Assembly (NCBI GenBank): GCA_036745245.1
Contig: DAIOGN010000022.1
Span: forward strand, 1 to 33,035
DNA: 33,035 nucleotides
From: DAIOGN01 sp036745245
Lineage (GTDB): Bacteria > Zixibacteria > MSB-5A5 > JAUVRN01
Direction: 5' to 3'
Part shown: piece by piece, positions 14,676 to 23,457 of the stretch
Position numbering within the stretch: the stretch's first letter is position 1
Layout of the letters: each line of letters opens with the position of its first letter
Position numbers and translations under genes: made by a program
Notes under the pieces: model-generated
Told to the model about the DNA's origin: nothing
What the model saw: only the letters and a program-made list of their open reading frames with translations
Database searches by the model: none

Positions 14676-15409
14676 CTCCACCTACCACACCCGACAGCAT
14701 CTCCGGCTGGCAGCCCTCCCCGGATACATTCACCGGAGGAGTCGCCGTTACTCTGAACGCCGTGGAGAAAGTCTATCGCACCGACACCATTGAAACGGTG
14801 GCACTCTCCAGCATCAATCTCAAGATCCAGCAGGGCGAGTTCCTGTCGATCATGGGGCCTTCGGGTTCGGGCAAAAGCACGCTGCTCAATGTGCTCGGAC
14901 TGCTCGACGAACCCACCGCAGGAAAAGTAAGTCTCGACGGCCTGGAGGTGGCCTACCTCCGCGATCACGAGCTGGCACAGCTGCGCAACCGGCACATCGG
15001 CTTCATCTTTCAGAGCTTTCACCTGATCGCCGATCTCGACGTGCTCGACAACGTTCAGATTCCGCTTCTGTACCGTTCGATGTCCAACCGCGAGCGGCGC
15101 GAACTGGCCGAAGCCGCACTCAAGCGCGTGGGCCTGGGCGCACGGATGCATCACTTCCCTTCGCAACTCTCCGGCGGCCAGCAGCAGCGCGTGGCGATCG
15201 CCCGCGCCATCGTGGGGTCCCCCAGGCTGCTTCTGGCCGACGAGCCCACCGGCAATCTCGACAGCAAGATGGGCGAGGAAGTCATGCAGATCCTGCAGGA
15301 ATACAATCGCGAAGCCGGCGTGACCGTGGTCATGGTGACTCACGACCAGCGACTGGCGGAACGCACCGAACGAATCGTACGGCTGTTCGACGGCCGCCAG
15401 GTTCACTGA
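14672..15409 (+). CDS. MacB/LolD-type ABC transporter ATP-binding protein
   Basis: A 245-residue ATPase with Walker A GPSGSGKST at 62-70, Q-loop context (HIGFIFQSFHLIADLDVLDNVQIPLLYR), signature LSGGQQQR, Walker B LLLADEPTGNLDS and the H-loop (VTHD). The FQSFHL and DNVxxPLLYR features are typical of the MacB/LolD/FtsE branch, which works with FtsX-fold permeases by mechanotransmission. The first 25 residues are an extra Pro/Ser/Thr-rich tail. ATGA overlap with the adaptor gene; the first permease follows after ten bases. Function: cytoplasmic motor of an export complex; the substrate is unknown. Confidence 0.93.
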   Translation: MTPPTTPDSISGWQPSPDTFTGGVAVTLNAVEKVYRTDTIETVALSSINLKIQQGEFLSIMGPSGSGKSTLLNVLGLLDEPTAGKVSLDGLEVAYLRDHELAQLRNRHIGFIFQSFHLIADLDVLDNVQIPLLYRSMSNRERRELAEAALKRVGLGARMHHFPSQLSGGQQQRVAIARAIVGSPRLLLADEPTGNLDSKMGEEVMQILQEYNREAGVTVVMVTHDQRLAERTERIVRLFDGRQVH

Positions 15410-15419
15410 GGAGCCCCCC

Positions 15420-16661
15420 ATGCTTCGCAACTATCTGATGATGGCCTGGAAGGTGCTCAAACGCCGCAAGTTCTTCACGTTCATCAGTCTGTTCGGCACG
15501 GCGTTCACGTTGACGGCCATCCTGATCGTGGTGGCGCTCGTTGACCATCAACTCTCGTCCTCGTATCCGGAAACCGAGCTCTATCGGATTCTCGAAGTGC
15601 GGGACATGGCGATGTCTGGTGACGAAAACCAGTGGTCGTCGGATGCCGGCTACAAGTTCTTCGACCGCTACACCAGAGATCTTCCGGGCGTGGAGCGCAT
15701 GTCCGTTTACACGCAATCCGATGCCAGTACCACCTTCCTCGACGGACGCAAGCAGGTGTTTCAACTTCGGTTCACCGACCCGGAGTACTGGCGTATCCTG
15801 AAATTCAACTTCCTTGAAGGTGCTGCGTTTACGGACGCCGACGAAGAGGATGCCCGGCTGGTGGCAGTGATCAGTGAGTCCGCGCGAAAGCGCATTTTCG
15901 GTGAGGCCTCGGCCATCGGGAAGACCGTGGAGGTCGACGCACGGTCTCACGTGGTGGTGGGCGTGGTGGAAAACGTGCCCGTGCATCGTGAGATCGGATC
16001 GTCTGAAATCTGGGTGCCCCTGTCTACGCATCCAATGCAGGGGTTCTTCGATCGGCTTATGGGCGGATGTCAGGCCAGCTACCTGCTTGAGCCAGGGGCC
16101 GAAAAGGAACAGGTCCAGGCGGCGTTCCGCGAGCGTCTCAAGCGGGTCGAATTCGACCAGCCCGACCTGTACCACACCATGGAAGGGCTGCCCATGACGC
16201 GCCTGGAGCTGTTGGCCCAGGACATGCTCAGCATGGATGCGGGCCACACGGCTCCCTCCCGGTTGATCCTGCTGGGAGTGCTTGGGATTCTCGCCTTCAT
16301 GGGCCTGCCTGCGATCAACCTCGTGAACCTCAACATCAGCCGCATCAATGAGCGGCAGAGCGAAATCGGCGTGCGAAAGTCGTTCGGCGCTTCAAGCCGT
16401 GACCTGGTGATTCAATTCGTGGTGGAGAATGTGTTCCTCAGTGCGATGGGCGGTGTCCTGGCCCTCGGCGCGGCCTTCGCGATCCTGTATGCGTCCACGT
16501 TGCTCCCGCAGCTGCCCTATTCCACGTTTCATCTTAACTGGCGCATCTTCACGGCCACGTTCGCCGTGGCCACGGTCTTCGGCCTCTTCTCCGGCGTGTG
16601 GCCGGCCTGGAAGATGTCGCGTCAGGAGCCCGTGTCGGCTCTCAAGGGAGGTCAGTCGTGA
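15420..16661 (+). CDS. MacB-like (FtsX-fold) ABC permease 1
   Basis: A 413-residue permease: one N-terminal transmembrane helix (about 20-42), a large periplasmic MacB-PCD-type domain (about 45-280, DPEYWRILKFNFLEGAAFTDADEEDARLVAVISESARKRIFG), then three C-terminal helices with the FtsX signature (RINERQSEIGVRKSFGASSRDLVIQFVVENVFLSAMGGVLALGAAF). AGGAG precedes ATG 15420 by six bases. It differs from E. coli MacB in lacking the fused ATPase, which is the separate upstream gene. With the next permease it probably forms a heterodimer. Its stop overlaps the next start (GTGA). Confidence 0.9.
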   Translation: MLRNYLMMAWKVLKRRKFFTFISLFGTAFTLTAILIVVALVDHQLSSSYPETELYRILEVRDMAMSGDENQWSSDAGYKFFDRYTRDLPGVERMSVYTQSDASTTFLDGRKQVFQLRFTDPEYWRILKFNFLEGAAFTDADEEDARLVAVISESARKRIFGEASAIGKTVEVDARSHVVVGVVENVPVHREIGSSEIWVPLSTHPMQGFFDRLMGGCQASYLLEPGAEKEQVQAAFRERLKRVEFDQPDLYHTMEGLPMTRLELLAQDMLSMDAGHTAPSRLILLGVLGILAFMGLPAINLVNLNISRINERQSEIGVRKSFGASSRDLVIQFVVENVFLSAMGGVLALGAAFAILYASTLLPQLPYSTFHLNWRIFTATFAVATVFGLFSGVWPAWKMSRQEPVSALKGGQS

Positions 16662-17896
16662 TCCGTCATATCATGCGGCTCGTCTGGAACCGCAAGCGCA
16701 CCGTGGGCCTCGTGGGGCTGGAGATTTTCATCTGCTTCCTGGTGCTGGCAGGCCTGGGCACCGGAGTGGTCCACTATGTCGGACTGTATCAGCGTCCTCT
16801 CGGCTTCGACTGGGACAATGTCTGGGCTGTGAGCATCCATGGGCTTGGGTACGGCGACCCGGAAGACGTGCAGAAGACCAATCGCATCTCCGCGCAGGAT
16901 CTCCTTCGGGCCGCCCACTCCATGCCCGAGGTGGAAGCGGCCGCGATTGCCACCAATCAGCCGTACGGCAGCGGTTCATGGATCACGACCACATATGTGG
17001 GTGGGAAGCAGGTTGGGTTGCATCGCACGTACGTATCCGTGAGACAGAAGGATGTGTTTCGCATCAACATTCGGCAGGGACGCTGGCTGGAAGAATCGGA
17101 CGCGGCATATGATTACCTGCCGATCGTCATCAGTCAGAACGTGGCGGAGGGCATGTTCCCCGGGGAGGATCCGATTGGAAAAAACCTCCCCCGCTTCGAT
17201 GACAATGGAAAGGCCCTGCCGCCTGGCGAGGTGCCTGAAGGCCACGACGCCACGATTTATCGGGTGGTAGGTGTCAGCGATAATTATCACCGCTTCGGTG
17301 AATTGGGCGATGACGTGTACGCGATGTTCATTCCCATCAATTTCGAGACCTCATCCGAACTGCCCAACGAGATCATGATCCGGGTGCGTCCCGGTACGGG
17401 CGCCCTCTTCGAGGAGCGGCTGCTGCGCACGTTCCAACAGGTCGCGCCACAGTGGACGTACGACACCGAGTACCTTCCGGACCGTCGCCGCTCCAACCTG
17501 ATGGAAACGGCCGCTCCCATGTTCGTGCTCGCCGTGGTGGGCCTGTTCCTGGTGATCATGGTGGGGTTAGGACTCGTCGGGGTGCTCTGGCTCAACGTGA
17601 CGCGGCGCACGTCCGAACTGGGCCTGCGCCGGGCCATGGGTGCGAGCGCCCAGGCCGTCCGCCGCCAGGTGCTCGGCGAACTGTGGGCCCTTACGGCCCT
17701 GGCCGTGACGATCGGAACCGTGATCTTCTTGCAAGTTCCTCTGTTCGGTGCGAACTTCGGGGTGGGTTGGTACGTCTTTGTACTGGGAGTTGTGTTTGCC
17801 GCTATCACCCTGGTGGGGTTCGTCACCTTGTGCGGACTCTACCCGGCCTGGCTGGCCACGCGCGTGCAGCCGGCCACCGCCCTGCAATACGAGTGA
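16658..17896 (+). CDS. MacB-like (FtsX-fold) ABC permease 2
   Basis: A 412-residue permease with the same plan as the preceding one: an N-terminal helix (VGLVGLEIFICFLVLAGLGTGVV), a periplasmic domain (DVFRINIRQGRWLEESDAAYDYLPIVISQNVAEGMFPGEDPIGKNL), and three C-terminal helices with VTRRTSELGLRRAMGASAQAVRRQVLGELWALTALAV. Start GTG 16658 is set by AAGGGAGG upstream and by the GTGA overlap with permease 1; an earlier in-frame start would lie inside permease 1. Sequence similarity to permease 1 is low apart from the FtsX signature, which supports a heterodimer. The response-regulator gene starts four bases after its stop. Confidence 0.9.
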   Translation: MIRHIMRLVWNRKRTVGLVGLEIFICFLVLAGLGTGVVHYVGLYQRPLGFDWDNVWAVSIHGLGYGDPEDVQKTNRISAQDLLRAAHSMPEVEAAAIATNQPYGSGSWITTTYVGGKQVGLHRTYVSVRQKDVFRINIRQGRWLEESDAAYDYLPIVISQNVAEGMFPGEDPIGKNLPRFDDNGKALPPGEVPEGHDATIYRVVGVSDNYHRFGELGDDVYAMFIPINFETSSELPNEIMIRVRPGTGALFEERLLRTFQQVAPQWTYDTEYLPDRRRSNLMETAAPMFVLAVVGLFLVIMVGLGLVGVLWLNVTRRTSELGLRRAMGASAQAVRRQVLGELWALTALAVTIGTVIFLQVPLFGANFGVGWYVFVLGVVFAAITLVGFVTLCGLYPAWLATRVQPATALQYE

Positions 17897-17900
17897 ACAG

Positions 17901-19277
17901 GTGATTCTGATCATCGACGACGACGCAGCCGTGGTGCATTCGCTCGAGCTGTTGCTCAAGCAGGCGGGCTTGCCCACCACCAGCGCCGCCTCAGCGGAGG
18001 GCGCACTCGCGTCGCTCGATCGACCCGATCTTCAGCTTGTGCTTCAGGACATGAACTTCTCCCGTCAGACCACGGGCGAGGAGGGCCTGGAACTCCTGCA
18101 GCAGATCCGATCGCGCCGCCCGCACATACCTGTGATCCTGATCACGGCCTGGGGATCCATCGACCTGGCGGTGAAGGGGATGAAGTCGGGCGCGTCGGAT
18201 TTCGTGACGAAGCCGTGGCAGAATGAGCATCTCGTGCAAACGGTGCGCACGCTTCTCAATCTTGCCGACACAGGCACCGGCCGCACGCCTGCGCCCCTCT
18301 CGCGCGAGGAACTCGACTCGCGGTACGATCTCGAGGGGATTCTCGGAACCGATCCGGCCTTCCTGCGCGTGCTGGAACTGGCGGGCCGCGTGGCCGCCAC
18401 CGACGCCTCGGTGCTCATCACGGGCCCCAGCGGCACGGGCAAAGAGCTTCTCGCGTCGGCCATTCATCGGAACAGCCCGCGACGACAGCGGCCGTTCGTG
18501 AAAGTGAACCTGGCCGCCATTCCCGCCACGCTGTTCGAGGGCGAGATGTTCGGTCACAGGAAGGGCGCCTTCACCGACGCAAAGCGTGACCGACCGGGCA
18601 AGTTTGCCGCCGCCGACGGTGGCACGATCCTGCTGGATGAAATCGGCGACCTGGATGCGCGGAGTCAGGTGAAGTTGTTGCGAGTCCTCCAGGACCGCAC
18701 GTTCGAACCGCTGGGCTCCGACACCACGCTCAAGCTCGACCTGCGCGTGATCTGCGCCACCAACCGAGATCTGCGTCAGGCCACGGCGGAGGGCTCTTTC
18801 CGGGAAGACCTGTTGTACCGCATCAACCTGATCACGCTCAATCTTCCCGCCCTCTCGGAGCGGCCCACGGACATTCCTCTATTGGCCGGCCACTTTCTGG
18901 CACGTGCAGCGGCCGCGTTTGGAAAGTCCGATGCACCGCGCCAGATCGCTCCCGACGCACGAGCCTGGTTGACCCAGCAAACCTGGCCAGGCAATGTGCG
19001 TCAGCTCGATCACTTCCTGTCCCGGGCGGTGCTCATGGCGGGCACAACGTCGTTGGATCTGGCCACCTGCAAGCGCGTTGCAGCCATGGACCCCACCGAT
19101 GGCGAGGGGTCCGGCATCCCGGCCGTGGGCGCCATGACCGTGGACGAAGTCGAAAAAGCCATGATCGAGCGCAGCCTTCAGCATCATGAGGGCAACATTT
19201 CGAGGGCGGCCGAATCCCTGGGGTTGAGCCGCGCAGCACTGTACCGTCGATTGGAGAAGTACCGGATCGCCACGTGA
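17901..19277 (+). CDS. NtrC-family response regulator (REC + sigma-54 AAA+ + Fis HTH)
   Basis: A 458-residue regulator. The receiver domain has acidic residues D6-D8, phosphoacceptor D50 (LVLQDMNF), ITAWG and a conserved K (VTKPW). The AAA+ domain has Walker A GPSGTGKE at 175-182, loop GAFTDA at 222-227, Walker B GGTILLDEIGDLD, and FREDLLYRINLITLNLPALSERPTDIP. A Fis-type helix-turn-helix ends the protein (NISRAAESLGLSRAALYRRLEKY). The loop has D where the textbook motif has G; GAFTDA is also seen in related regulators from Bacteroidetes-type bacteria, so it is probably active. GTG 17901 was chosen because the receiver strand begins there. It is encoded with the exporter and the kinase, and the upstream sigma-54 promoter and paired sites are its probable targets. 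Confidence 0.93.
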   Translation: MILIIDDDAAVVHSLELLLKQAGLPTTSAASAEGALASLDRPDLQLVLQDMNFSRQTTGEEGLELLQQIRSRRPHIPVILITAWGSIDLAVKGMKSGASDFVTKPWQNEHLVQTVRTLLNLADTGTGRTPAPLSREELDSRYDLEGILGTDPAFLRVLELAGRVAATDASVLITGPSGTGKELLASAIHRNSPRRQRPFVKVNLAAIPATLFEGEMFGHRKGAFTDAKRDRPGKFAAADGGTILLDEIGDLDARSQVKLLRVLQDRTFEPLGSDTTLKLDLRVICATNRDLRQATAEGSFREDLLYRINLITLNLPALSERPTDIPLLAGHFLARAAAAFGKSDAPRQIAPDARAWLTQQTWPGNVRQLDHFLSRAVLMAGTTSLDLATCKRVAAMDPTDGEGSGIPAVGAMTVDEVEKAMIERSLQHHEGNISRAAESLGLSRAALYRRLEKYRIAT

Positions 19278-20590
19278 CCCTTCGGTTTCGCTTCATTCTT
19301 TACCTCGTCCTGCTTCATCTAGTCTTTGCCGGTTGCGCCCTGTGGTTCCTGTGGAACGAGCGCGTGTGGCTGATCGCCGTGGAGGTGTTCTTCGCGCTCT
19401 CGCTGGCCGCAGGCTTCAGGCTGATGCACTCCTACTTTGAGCCGCTGAAGCTCGTGGAGGGGGGCGCGCAGTACCTGCGTGACGGCGAATTCACCACCCG
19501 CCTTCGGCCCACCGGTCGCGCCGACCTGGATCGACTGGTCCTCACGTACAACGAGATGGTGGATCGCCTGCGCGAAGAGCGGGTGCGCAACGAGGAGCAG
19601 GAACACCTGCTCCGCAAGGTGATGGCCGAGTCGCCCGGAGGGGTGATCACGCTGGATGTGGACGGCAAGGTGTCCGACCTCAATCCGGCCGCCCTGGGCC
19701 TCCTCGGCGCCACCGAGCAGGCGGTAAAGGGCAGGAAGCTCGAGGACCTGGGCACCCCGTTCGCCCGACAGCTGGCCGGGTTGCGAGCCAGCGAATCCAC
19801 AGTGGCAAACCTGCGCGGACGTCGCCGCGTGCGCTGCCAGTCGGCCACGTTCATGGACCGCGGGTTTCAGAGGCAGTTTCTGCTGTTGGATGAACTCACC
19901 GACGAGCTGCACAAAACGGAGAAGCAGGCGTACGAAAAGCTCATCCGGATGATGAGCCATGAGGTGAACAACACGTCGGGCGCCGTGCAGTCGCTTCTCC
20001 AGTCATGCCTGGTGTACGGCCGGCAGCTGTCCGACGTGGATCGCGCAGATTTCGCATCGGCCCTCGAGGTGGCCATCAAGCGCACGGCCCACCTCGACGA
20101 GTTCATGCGCGGCTTCGCTCGCGTGGTGCGCCTTCCCCATCCGCAGAAACAGGAAGTCAACCTCTGGGAGATGGCGAGGCATCTGGGTGTGTTGTTCAAG
20201 GATCGCAGGGAGGCGTCGCGGATCGTCTGGCGTGAAGAGATGGCTCCCGACCTGCCGGCCATTCACTGCGACCCCGTGCAGATCGATCAAGTCCTGGTGA
20301 ACGTGGTGAAGAACGCGATCGAGTCGATCGAGTCGAAGGGCGGACCCGGCGAGATCGTGCTGCGTGGCGGACGCCAGGGTCGCCGCTGTTTTCTGGCGGT
20401 GGCCGACACGGGGCCCGGCCTGTCACCCGACGTGGAGTTGCACCTGTTCACGCCGTTTTTCACCACGCGCGAGCAGGGCCAGGGCATCGGGCTCACCATG
20501 GTGCAGGAGATCCTCCTGGCTCACGGTTTCGACTTCGCCCTGGAGAACAGACCACAGGGCGGCGCCGAGTTCGTGATGTACTTCCAGTAG
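19274..20590 (+). CDS. Membrane sensor histidine kinase (HAMP-PAS-HisKA-HATPase)
   Basis: A 438-residue kinase starting at GTG 19274, overlapping the regulator stop (GTGA). Two transmembrane helices near the N terminus (about 5-27 and 30-48) have almost no loop between them, so there is no periplasmic sensor domain. HAMP-like (about 50-105) and PAS (about 118-200) regions follow. The H box is MMSHEVNN with H229, then N box (NVVKNAIESI), G1 (DTGPG) and G2 (GQGIGLTMVQEI). It would phosphorylate the receiver of the preceding gene. The membrane-buried input suggests it senses envelope state or the exporter itself; similar intramembrane kinases are linked to ABC transporters in other bacteria. Last gene of the operon; I see no clear terminator after it. 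Confidence 0.92.
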   Translation: MTLRFRFILYLVLLHLVFAGCALWFLWNERVWLIAVEVFFALSLAAGFRLMHSYFEPLKLVEGGAQYLRDGEFTTRLRPTGRADLDRLVLTYNEMVDRLREERVRNEEQEHLLRKVMAESPGGVITLDVDGKVSDLNPAALGLLGATEQAVKGRKLEDLGTPFARQLAGLRASESTVANLRGRRRVRCQSATFMDRGFQRQFLLLDELTDELHKTEKQAYEKLIRMMSHEVNNTSGAVQSLLQSCLVYGRQLSDVDRADFASALEVAIKRTAHLDEFMRGFARVVRLPHPQKQEVNLWEMARHLGVLFKDRREASRIVWREEMAPDLPAIHCDPVQIDQVLVNVVKNAIESIESKGGPGEIVLRGGRQGRRCFLAVADTGPGLSPDVELHLFTPFFTTREQGQGIGLTMVQEILLAHGFDFALENRPQGGAEFVMYFQ

Positions 20591-20705
20591 CAAAAAGGGG
20601 CCAGCACACTTTTCTCACTCGAGGGCGCATCCGGCGAGTTCGCCTGGGCGCTCGCTGCAACTCGATCGCCGATCCGGCGCCCGAAGCGAGCCTCCAGAGC
20701 CGCCA

Positions 20706-20734
20706 TTGTCGGCCCTTCCAGAATTCGGTACATT
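20706..20734 (+). promoter_or_regulatory. Putative sigma-70 promoter of the large exported protein
   Basis: TTGTCG (20706-20711) and TACATT (20729-20734) are separated by 17 bases. Each matches four or so consensus positions. Transcription would begin near 20741, 66 bases before ATG 20807. Confidence 0.4.
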
Positions 20735-20806
20735 GGGTCTATACATGTGTCTCATGAGCCCACCTCCCCGGGGAATTCCCGCGGGACTCCCAGGTCGATA
20801 AGGCCG

Positions 20807-23410
20807 ATGCGAGCGACGATTGTGCTTCTGGCGTCTCTGGTGGTGTACCCTACCGCCGTCTCCGGCCAGTCCACCAAAACGCTTTCGCAACCCGGCGTGT
20901 CACGGAGATCCCCGGGCCCATCCGCCGCCGCCGGGGTTCCCTACACCGACAATCGCGTCCAGAAGGTGGGCAACCTGTGGCTGAACGTCACCAACTATGG
21001 CGTGATCGGCGGGCTCAACGGACCCATGCTCGATCCATGCACGCGGCTTCAGGCGCCTACGCTTGAGTTTCCCGGTGGATCCGGCACCATCAATCTGTGG
21101 GAGGGAACCATCTGGATCGGCGCCGTGAAGGGACGCGACACGCTGGTGTCGCTGGGGTCCAACATCTGGCCCATTCAACAGCACGAACTCTATCCTGCCA
21201 CCTTTCCCGACGGAGCTCTGCTCGAGCGCACGTCCCGACCGCACCTGAACGCTCCGCCGAACTCTGCCTGTCGGGACGTGCAGTTCAGCAAGGACGCAAG
21301 GAGCGACTACGACGTGGTCGCCACCTACTACGACACGACCACGTCCCCGCAACTCATCTTCAGCGATCCCGACGACGGCCGCCCGCACATGCCGCTGGGC
21401 ATCGAGGTGACGCAAACGTCGTACTCGTGGTCCGTGCCGTTCGCACAGGACTTCATTCTCCTTGAATTCGCCCTGCGCAACGTGAGCGACACGCGCCTCG
21501 AGGATACGTACCTGGGGCTGTACATGGACCAGGATGTCCACCACGCAGCCAACGGGGAGGGCTGGCTCGATGACATGTCCGGATTTCGCAACACGATTCC
21601 GTCTCAATTCGGACCCGACATTCTCGACACCGTGACCATTGCCTGGTCCGCCGACAATGACGGGGAGCCTCAGGGCGGGCAGTTCGGTCGAGCGTCCAAC
21701 ACCAACATCACCGGGGTGAGAATCCTGAAGCTTCCCGAACCGCGCTCGCGGGTCACGTTCAACTGGTTCATTGGCGACGTCGGGTCGCCGGTGGACTGGG
21801 GCCCCGTATTGCGTACCAGCAAAGTACAGTTCGTGCGCTCCGGCCTGGGCACGCCCTACGGCGACATCGCCAAGTATCAGATGATGGCCAACGGTGAGAT
21901 CGACTACGATCAGATAGAGGCCGCCATCAGCCACGAGGCGGAGGGCTGGCTGCCGCCTGCGGAAGGCTCCATGCCTGTTCAGATTGCCGACGGCTCCGAC
22001 ACGCGGTATCTCGTGGCGGCGGGACCCTTCGATCTGCCGGTCGATTCCACCGTGTCGCTCACCGTTGCAATCGTTGCGGGCGAGAACCTGCATGCCTCCC
22101 CCACCAACTATTCCACCTACTGGAATCCAAGCGATCCTCAGGCGTTTCATGAACGGCTGGACTTCTCCGATTTTGAACTGAACGCCCGCTGGGCCGACTG
22201 GGTGTATGACACACCCGGCTTCGACACCGATGGCGATGGGTACAGAGGAGACTACCGCATCGTCGCCGGCGATACCGTGTACTACCGCGGCGACGCCGTT
22301 CCGGATTTCAGCGGCCCGCCCGGACCGCCTCCACCCGGCGAACTTCGTTTCAGCACCACTCCGGGCAGGGTGGTGGTGCGCTGGAACGGCGAGAAGAGCG
22401 AAACTGCGAAGGACCCATTTTCGAATCTAGTCGATTTCGAAGGGTACCGGCTGTACATGAGTCGCACCGGCCTGGCGTCCGACTTCCAGCTTCTGGCTCA
22501 GCGCGACAGAATCGACTACGGGAGATTCCTCTGGAAACAGGGGCGAAGTCGCTGGGAGTCGCCGGATCCGCCGTTTACGCTCGATTCATTGAAACAGATG
22601 TACGATTCCATATCGCTGGCCGACTACGGCCGGCCGTTCCATCCTGACGATTACGCTGAGCCGAGTCTGCTCGATGCCTGGCGCGTCATCGTGCTGGATC
22701 CCAAGGATCCGAGCAAACTGGACACGTTTTACCATTACTTCGCCCCGTTCGACGCCAACGCAATGGCCGACGATACGTTGCTGGCGGAAACCGCCGCCAG
22801 CGGGCGCGAAGTCCTCTCCGTCATCCGCAGACTGTACCCCGATGCGTCTCCCGATTCCACCGCACAGCGAGAGGATGGCACCACGTACGCTCCGTACTAC
22901 GAGTACGAATTCATCATCGACGGCCTCCAGCGCGCCGAGCCTGTGTACTTCGCGGTAACGGTGTCCGACTTCGGGTTTCCTGCAATCGGCATGGAGCCCA
23001 TCGAAACCTCGACCCTGGCCAATTCCGAGCAGGTGTGGCCCGTCAACTCCTCGGAGGTGGTGTCGTCCGAGCGCCCGGAGCCCGGCGTCTACCCCAACCC
23101 CTACCGGCTGGCCGACTTCTACAACTTCAACGGCTGGGAAGATCCGCGCCGTGAAGGGCTCGACCCGGAACGGGCGCGCAAGGTGACCTTCACCAATGTT
23201 CCCGACACGTGCGTGATTTCGATCTACTCGCTCGATGGCGATCTGGTGCGCGAACTCCGACACAACGCCAGCCCCGCCAGCTCGGACGCCTCCATCGTGG
23301 TGTGGGACCTGATTACCCGCAACACCCAGGCGGTGAAGTCGGGCGTGTATCTGTGGACCGTGGAAAGCCGCTACGGCGTGGACATTGGCAAGCTGGTGGT
23401 GATAAAATAA
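20807..23410 (+). CDS. Large exported protein with fibronectin-like and C-terminal sorting domains
   Basis: An 867-residue protein with a signal peptide (MRATIVLLASLVVYPTAVSGQ), which sets the start at ATG 20807; an upstream in-frame GTG adds 20 residues that do not belong. The N-terminal 480 residues form a beta-rich domain of a type frequent in FCB bacteria but not named (WEGTIWIGAVKGRDTLVSLG, YSWSVPFAQDFILLEFALRNVSDTRLEDTYLGLYMDQDV). A fibronectin-III-like module follows near 510-560 (LRFSTTPGRVVVRWNGEKSE...FEGYRLYMS), and the C terminus (VYPNPYRLADFYN...ISIYSLDGDLVRELRH...VVWDLITRN...SGVYLWTVES...GKLVVIK) is a sorting-type or FlgD-Ig-like domain. It is probably secreted or surface attached. 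The function is unknown. An aspartate-rich stretch (DTDGDGYRGD) may bind calcium. Confidence 0.85.
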   Translation: MRATIVLLASLVVYPTAVSGQSTKTLSQPGVSRRSPGPSAAAGVPYTDNRVQKVGNLWLNVTNYGVIGGLNGPMLDPCTRLQAPTLEFPGGSGTINLWEGTIWIGAVKGRDTLVSLGSNIWPIQQHELYPATFPDGALLERTSRPHLNAPPNSACRDVQFSKDARSDYDVVATYYDTTTSPQLIFSDPDDGRPHMPLGIEVTQTSYSWSVPFAQDFILLEFALRNVSDTRLEDTYLGLYMDQDVHHAANGEGWLDDMSGFRNTIPSQFGPDILDTVTIAWSADNDGEPQGGQFGRASNTNITGVRILKLPEPRSRVTFNWFIGDVGSPVDWGPVLRTSKVQFVRSGLGTPYGDIAKYQMMANGEIDYDQIEAAISHEAEGWLPPAEGSMPVQIADGSDTRYLVAAGPFDLPVDSTVSLTVAIVAGENLHASPTNYSTYWNPSDPQAFHERLDFSDFELNARWADWVYDTPGFDTDGDGYRGDYRIVAGDTVYYRGDAVPDFSGPPGPPPPGELRFSTTPGRVVVRWNGEKSETAKDPFSNLVDFEGYRLYMSRTGLASDFQLLAQRDRIDYGRFLWKQGRSRWESPDPPFTLDSLKQMYDSISLADYGRPFHPDDYAEPSLLDAWRVIVLDPKDPSKLDTFYHYFAPFDANAMADDTLLAETAASGREVLSVIRRLYPDASPDSTAQREDGTTYAPYYEYEFIIDGLQRAEPVYFAVTVSDFGFPAIGMEPIETSTLANSEQVWPVNSSEVVSSERPEPGVYPNPYRLADFYNFNGWEDPRREGLDPERARKVTFTNVPDTCVISIYSLDGDLVRELRHNASPASSDASIVVWDLITRNTQAVKSGVYLWTVESRYGVDIGKLVVIK

Positions 23411-23412
23411 AT

Positions 23413-23449
23413 GGGGTCAGAGGCAAATTAGCTCTCTGCCTCTGACCCC
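23413..23449. repeat. Dispersed GGGTCAGA inverted repeat, copy 2
   Basis: GGGGTCAGAGGCA (23413-23425) and TGCCTCTGACCCC (23437-23449) are a perfect 13-bp inverted repeat with an 11-base loop. It begins two bases after the stop codon of the large exported protein and sits between two convergent genes, so it may act as a two-way terminator. No T run follows the stem closely. Confidence 0.65.
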
Positions 23450-23457
23450 GGTTGCAG

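Noticed and set aside
20591..20705. Terminator after the histidine kinase gene
   Set aside because: No stem followed by a T run is visible; only AAAAAGGGG on the plus strand.
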